From Colletes latitarsis (Eukaryota; Arthropoda; Insecta; Hymenoptera; Colletidae), in contig NC_135143.1 of NCBI RefSeq assembly GCF_051014445.1, forward strand, positions 3,658,001 through 3,722,000: a stretch of 64,000 bases of DNA. The letters run 5' to 3'. Under the pieces are notes generated by a model that saw nothing but the letters and a program-made list of their open reading frames with translations, was not told the DNA's origin and did no database searches. The position numbers and the translations under genes are program-made. The first letter of the stretch is position 1. Every line of letters starts with the position of its first letter. Of this stretch, positions 60,052-64,000 are shown piece after piece.

Positions 60052-60450
60052 ATTTCTAAAAAATGTTGAATGTTTTCGAAAGTACATTTCTTGAACTACT
60101 TCTTGTAAATATTAATTATTATAGACATAGTAGGAACCGGCGTGAGCAGCATCAAAAAATTTGTTGAAAATGGGCGGACGTGTAATTTTTCACTACAAAT
60201 TCTAAAACAAGAAATCATGTAATTTTCTTAAATAAAATAGTGGAAGTTGGAAGAAAAGATCTCAAAAATCTGCGAAGAAGTCAATATTTCTTTGAACACC
60301 GCGTAGAAACTAATTATTCGATCGAAAATTCCGTAAGTGCAACTGAAGAGAATAGTATTAGTAATCACCAAACAAAATTTTGAGTAAATCGGATGTAAAT
60401 TGACTTATAATGAGTTACTGAGCTGCTCAGTTTGAAAAAGCTGGTTTCGA
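60052..60450. repeat. Dispersed repeat, copy B (first copy at 35850-36313)
   Basis: The same sequence as 35850-36313 with two deletions (one of about 65 bp after taattttctta). It ends where the Tc1-like N-terminal fragment begins. Confidence 0.8.
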
Positions 60451-60540
60451 TTAATAATTTTACTAATTTCATTATGACTCTTTTTGTTTTTATAGTGATC
60501 AATAACTAATTCACGCTCCGTTACTGTAGTTTGCCGCATT
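60451..60540 (-). pseudogene. Tc1-like transposase N-terminal fragment
   Basis: The minus strand reads MRQTTVTERELVIDHYKNKK then SHNEISKIIN, close to the MRQT... starts at 49541 and 50794. Only the first HTH survives: repeat copy B replaces the rest. Its upstream (5') region and inverted-repeat end run to about 61930, split by CAGGGTG copy 13. Confidence 0.72.
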
Positions 60541-60695
60541 TTAAGTCTTTTTTGTTGATTTTTTGGCAGAACAACGCATATAACAATCAGAATGCTGCTA
60601 AATCAGCTAGATTCAATCATTGCTAAGCATTGTTACACAAAAAGCAATTGGGGATTCACTGGATTTCCAATGTTACCAACAGTGTACAATTTTTA

Positions 60696-61930
60696 CTGAC
60701 AGCTAAGTTTCATACGCAATCTCAAATTTTATTTAATTTACTGAGTACTACTAAAGATTTTTTTATATTGTTGTTATGTATCAAATAAAGAAATATTACA
60801 CTATATAAGGTGTTCGGCTACTCTTGGGAAAAATTTTAATGGGAGACGCTTCATTAAAAAGATATAAAAAAATTAAATTAAAAAATTTCAAATCATTCTG
60901 AAAAAATAATTTTCGGATGCGGAGGTCAATTACAATCATTTTTGGTGATTAGACATACCCCCGAATTCTTACGCGTTTTTGAGAAAAAAAATTCAGTACG
61001 GGCGGACGTTTAAACGTTAATAACTTTTTAACGAAGCCTCCATCAACAAATTGGTATTCTTGATTTTCGTTTTATTTTGGCCTCTAGACTCTCCCACTAA
61101 AACGTCATAACTTCTGAACGGATTGGAGGATTTTAGTGTTTCAAACGGCAAACAACGCGTATTTTGGTGAAGATTATGTAGAAATTCCAAAAATATTCGA
61201 AAAGTTGATCCTTGACCCCGGAAAATGAGAAAACCCCCATAAAAATTGTTCAATTTTCAAACGACCATAACTTCTACAATAGTGAATATATTTAAATGAA
61301 ACTTTTTTTTGAAGTAGAGCTCATGGGTGTCTAAAAAAAGTATTAATCAACTTTTCAATAGGGCGTTAAACAAAATTATTAAAAATGAAAAACGAATTTT
61401 TAAGAAAAATCGACAGGTAGGTGTTGAAATTTTTTGGTGAAATTAAAAAATTTCAAATCGTTCCGGAAAAAATATTTTCAGTTGCAGGAGTTAATTACAA
61501 GCATTTTTGGTCAAAGAACATACCCCCGAAATTCTACGCACTTTCGAGAAAAAAATTGGAGTACGTGTGAAATTTTTCGACAAAATTAAAAAATTTGAAA
61601 TCGTTCTGGAAAAATTATTTTTGGTTGCGGGAGTCAATTACAATCATTTTTGGTGAATAGACATACCCCCGATATCCTGCGCATTTTCGGGGGAAAAAAT
61701 TCAGTGCAGGCGAACTTTAAACGTTAATAATTTTTTAAGGATGCCTCCATCAATAAATTAGTATTTTGTCTTATTTTGGCATCTAGAATCTCTCATTAAA
61801 TTTTTCCCCAGGTGTGGCCGAACACCCTGTATACCTCTATACGTATTTCAATAATTTAGTACATTTTCCATGTTTTATTGAAAAAATATCAGCTGAACTA
61901 CTAGGTGTACGATTTTAAGTGACAGTGACT
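60696..61930 (-). mobile_element. 5' end of a Tc1-like element, filled site for CAGGGTG copy 13
   Basis: 60696-60805 plus 61830-61930 form one sequence interrupted by copy 13. It ends in GTGTACGATTTTAAGTGACA, related to the GTACGATTTTCAG tip at 6592. The same sequence, uninterrupted, is at 62787-62999. Confidence 0.85.
60806..61829 (-). mobile_element. CAGGGTG-family transposon, copy 13 (chimera)
   Basis: TA duplications at 60804-60805 and 61830-61831. The left tip is TAAGGTGTTCGGCTAC, the right tip accctg is intact. The left inverted repeat has an internal deletion after gggaga. At about 61020-61100 a right-type inverted repeat is embedded and breaks off at tcccactaaaa into core sequence, so two elements have been joined. 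Core in reverse orientation near 61300. Confidence 0.9.
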
Positions 61931-61931
61931 C

Positions 61932-62413
61932 TATATTCATGTAAACCATGGCTACAATTAGACAATTGATTAAATAAACATTTATTCAATGTCGTCATTG
62001 CACAAAGTAACGACATCATGCTTACGAAGTAGACATTAGCATGAGAAAGTAAAGTGTGCAAAGAGACAAGGTGCAGATGAGACGCTTTTTCAAAACCTAA
62101 CGTCAATACATTGCAATGAAGGTATACAAAACCTTTAATTTCAACATACCATAGAAAAACTCTTTTATTGAATAGTGCAGTGTTTTAAGGTCAATTTGAG
62201 GTACAGATATTAAAAAGATTTTGAGTTATTTTTATTTGAAAATTTTTGTTCGTTACATACAAAGTAACAAAGTAAAAAAAAAAAAAAAAAATATGTATAA
62301 AATAATAGTAAAATAAGTTCGTCAGACGACATACTTTTAAATGCAAATAATTAAAAAATTGTTAAGTATCTGCCCCTAGTATGTGGGTGATTTGTAAAAA
62401 GGACAATGTCCAT
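61932..62413. repeat. 480-bp dispersed repeat, copy 2
   Basis: The second copy of 52372-52850, immediately next to the end of the Tc1-like 5' region. The A-run is about 17 long here. Small indels otherwise. Confidence 0.88.
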
Positions 62414-62786
62414 TATATTTAGTAAAATCAATTCCTCAACGACTGCAGTGTGTTCGAAATTGATAGATGGTAGGATATTGTTTGAAGAAATCACAGTTGT
62501 ACATTTATAGAATTTATATGCAAAGTAAACACAAAAGTAAGACATACTCGTTAAGCTGCCGGGACCAGACTGAATCGATAGGTCGCCACGTGTATAGCAC
62601 CTTTTAACAAAACCTAGATAGCAGAATATGATGCCTATATTGTATAGTAACGTAGATGTCGTGATTGTTACTATAGTGGGATTTCCATATTCCAACGAAA
62701 ATGCATTTGGTTACTCAACTAAATATTAATATAAACAATTTTTATTATATATTATTCTAAAACTGTATCTTATTTCCTCTTCCTGA
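62414..62786. other. Spacer, nothing recognised
   Basis: AT-rich sequence. The open minus frame across 62351-62695 overlaps the repeat and has no known relative. Confidence 0.45.
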
Positions 62787-62999
62787 TTTTTACTGACAGC
62801 TAAGTTTCATATGCAACCTAAAATTTTATTTAATTTACTTAGTACGTAAGATTTTTTGTATTGTTGTTATGTATCAAATAAAAAAACATTACACTATATA
62901 CCTCTATACGAGTTTCAATAATTTAGTACAATTTCCATGTTTTATTGAAAAAATATCGGCTAAACCGCTAGGTGTACGATTTTAGCTGACAGTCACTGT
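62787..62999 (-). mobile_element. Second copy of the Tc1-like 5' end (empty site)
   Basis: From ttactgacagctaagtttcat to the tip GTGTACGATTTTAGCTGACA and gtcactg followed by TA. It carries the uninterrupted site CACTATATACCTC (62891-62903) where the other copy holds CAGGGTG copy 13. Confidence 0.85.
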
Positions 63000-64000
63000 A
63001 AATTCAAAGTGGTGGGGATAATTTGTAGACATACGGAGACAGATTCGTGAACACTTAAACGGGCATTGTAATTGGTAGCGAAATTAGCTCGAGACCGATC
63101 GGAAGACGGTCGAATTCTCGTGGCGTTCAACAAGGATAGCCCGAGGGCGGTCGCGAATCGCCGTGGGCAGAAATCTATCGGGGCGAGCGTGCAAAGTGAT
63201 CGCGAGTGTGGTGGTTGCACGGTGGTCGTGGCCGTCGGTTACGGTGGTAGAGACGGCGGTTGGCGTCGGTGGCGCTGCGGCTCGGACGCTGGCAGCGGCG
63301 GCAACGGCAATGGTAGCGGTGGTCCATCGGAGTAAATATATTGGATGGCGGTAGGATTGGTGGCGGTGTCTTCCGCTCTCTACTTGAGCCGCGTGCCCGC
63401 TCGCTCGTTCACGCCCGAGGTGCGCCTTTGATGTGCCGCCTACACCGCGTTCTTGCTAACTCTCGCGCTGCCGACTCGCCAGATTGTGTTTTTCTTTCGC
63501 GGCAAAAAGATTCTCTCCCGTTCTCTCCTCCACCTTTCCCCACCACCAAGCCTCTTGCTTGCTTACACTCTATCCCTCTCTGTCTCTCTGCTACGAGCTT
63601 TTTTCTCTCTTCTGTTCGTTGGTCGCTACTCGCGCCCGGTAATAAAGGAGAGTCGGAAAAATCGTGATCAACGGCCGGTTGCCCGGTTGAAACGCGACGC
63701 TGGCCTTGATTCGGAAGCGAAACGAGACGATGCGAAACGGAGGATCGATTATTGCCGGTCGTTTGAGGAATCGACCGCAACGGAAACGACGTTTTTGCGA
63801 ACCGCCCTTCCTCCATCCGTCCCGCTGCTCCGGCGAATCCTTTGACGGTCATGCTGAATCACATTTGCCGGAGAAATTTGTTTAGAGTCACCGCAGGGTA
63901 CGGTACTCTCTTTCAGGTTGTCGAGATCGGGTTGGGGTCAACCGTGAGGGAGCTAGGTGAAATTTGATCGCTCGTCTTAGTATTGATCATAATAGTATCG
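63000..64000. promoter_or_regulatory. GC-rich island at window end, possible promoter / 5' exon region
   Basis: About 1 kb of GC- and CpG-rich sequence with GGT/GGC-rich text (63230-63330) and a pyrimidine-rich plus strand (63480-63620, ctctctctc tracts), as often found around transcription starts. Open frames on both strands overlap and resemble nothing known. It may be the 5' end of a gene continuing right, or a distant Notum promoter. Neither can be shown here. Confidence 0.35.

Noticed and set aside
62275..62291. A-run at the end of a repeat as evidence for a retroposon
   Set aside because: The run lies inside the 480-bp repeat and not at its end, so it is not a poly-A tail.
63409..63852. 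147-residue minus-strand open frame at the right edge
   Set aside because: Low-complexity composition, overlaps an equally long plus-strand frame, resembles nothing known. More likely UTR or promoter DNA.

Overview
The window looks like nuclear DNA from an insect, most probably a hymenopteran (bee, wasp or ant). The reasons are a split gene with short exons and GT/AG introns, AT-rich DNA broken by GC-rich islands, no bacterial gene organisation, and a load of insect-type cut-and-paste transposons. Species cannot be fixed from sequence alone. All coordinates, translations and alignments were made by eye.

The only host gene I can support is Notum, the secreted palmitoleoyl-protein carboxylesterase that inactivates Wnt ligands. 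It lies on the minus strand across the first 7.1 kb as five exons (7147-6781, 4451-4391, 3729-3506, 2667-2458 and 71-1). They join in one open frame of 933 nt (311 codons). The 5' end (initiator Met) is not placed. The 3' end, including the remaining catalytic residues, runs off the left edge.

Almost everything else that is recognisable is transposon. One family dominates: 13 copies (about 13.9 kb, roughly a fifth of the window) of a non-autonomous element with CAGGGTGTTCGGCC... termini, inverted repeats of about 120 bp, TA target duplications and an interior of variable numbers of roughly 140-bp units. Two unrelated transposons with long inverted repeats and dead DD41D-like transposases (24.8-26.6 kb and 26.6-27.8 kb) share the CAGGGTG tip and the TA target. 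They are the best lead to the enzyme that moved the small family. A pair of paralogous sequences at 60.7-61.9 and 62.8-63.0 kb gives a filled and an empty site that fix the element boundary to the base.

Other layers: a Tc1-like element with nested IR/DR ends (24.26-28.87 kb) holds three other transposons. Two mariner 3' ends lie tail to tail (10.25-10.95 kb). Tc1-like transposase pseudogenes lie at 12.6, 39.5, 45.2, 50.8 and 60.5 kb. A Mutator-like transposase pseudogene (37.9-38.7 kb) sits next to a 0.6-kb near-perfect palindrome and a candidate deleted relative. There is a 1.5-kb piggyBac-like element with TTAA duplications (41.3-42.8 kb), whose empty site is preserved in a nearby duplicate, and a small TTAA element at 35.5 kb. 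A tandem segmental duplication (39.7-44.2 kb), a 234-bp tandem duplication (55.85-56.31 kb) and several dispersed repeats complete the picture.

GC-rich, CpG-rich islands at 17.9-18.5, 21.4-22.25, 29.0-29.5, 34.5-35.5, 44.2-44.8, 55.1-55.9 and 63.0-64.0 kb hold no gene I recognise. They may be enhancers, promoters or unplaced 5' exons. I found no rRNA, convincing tRNA, CRISPR array or bacterial-type operon.
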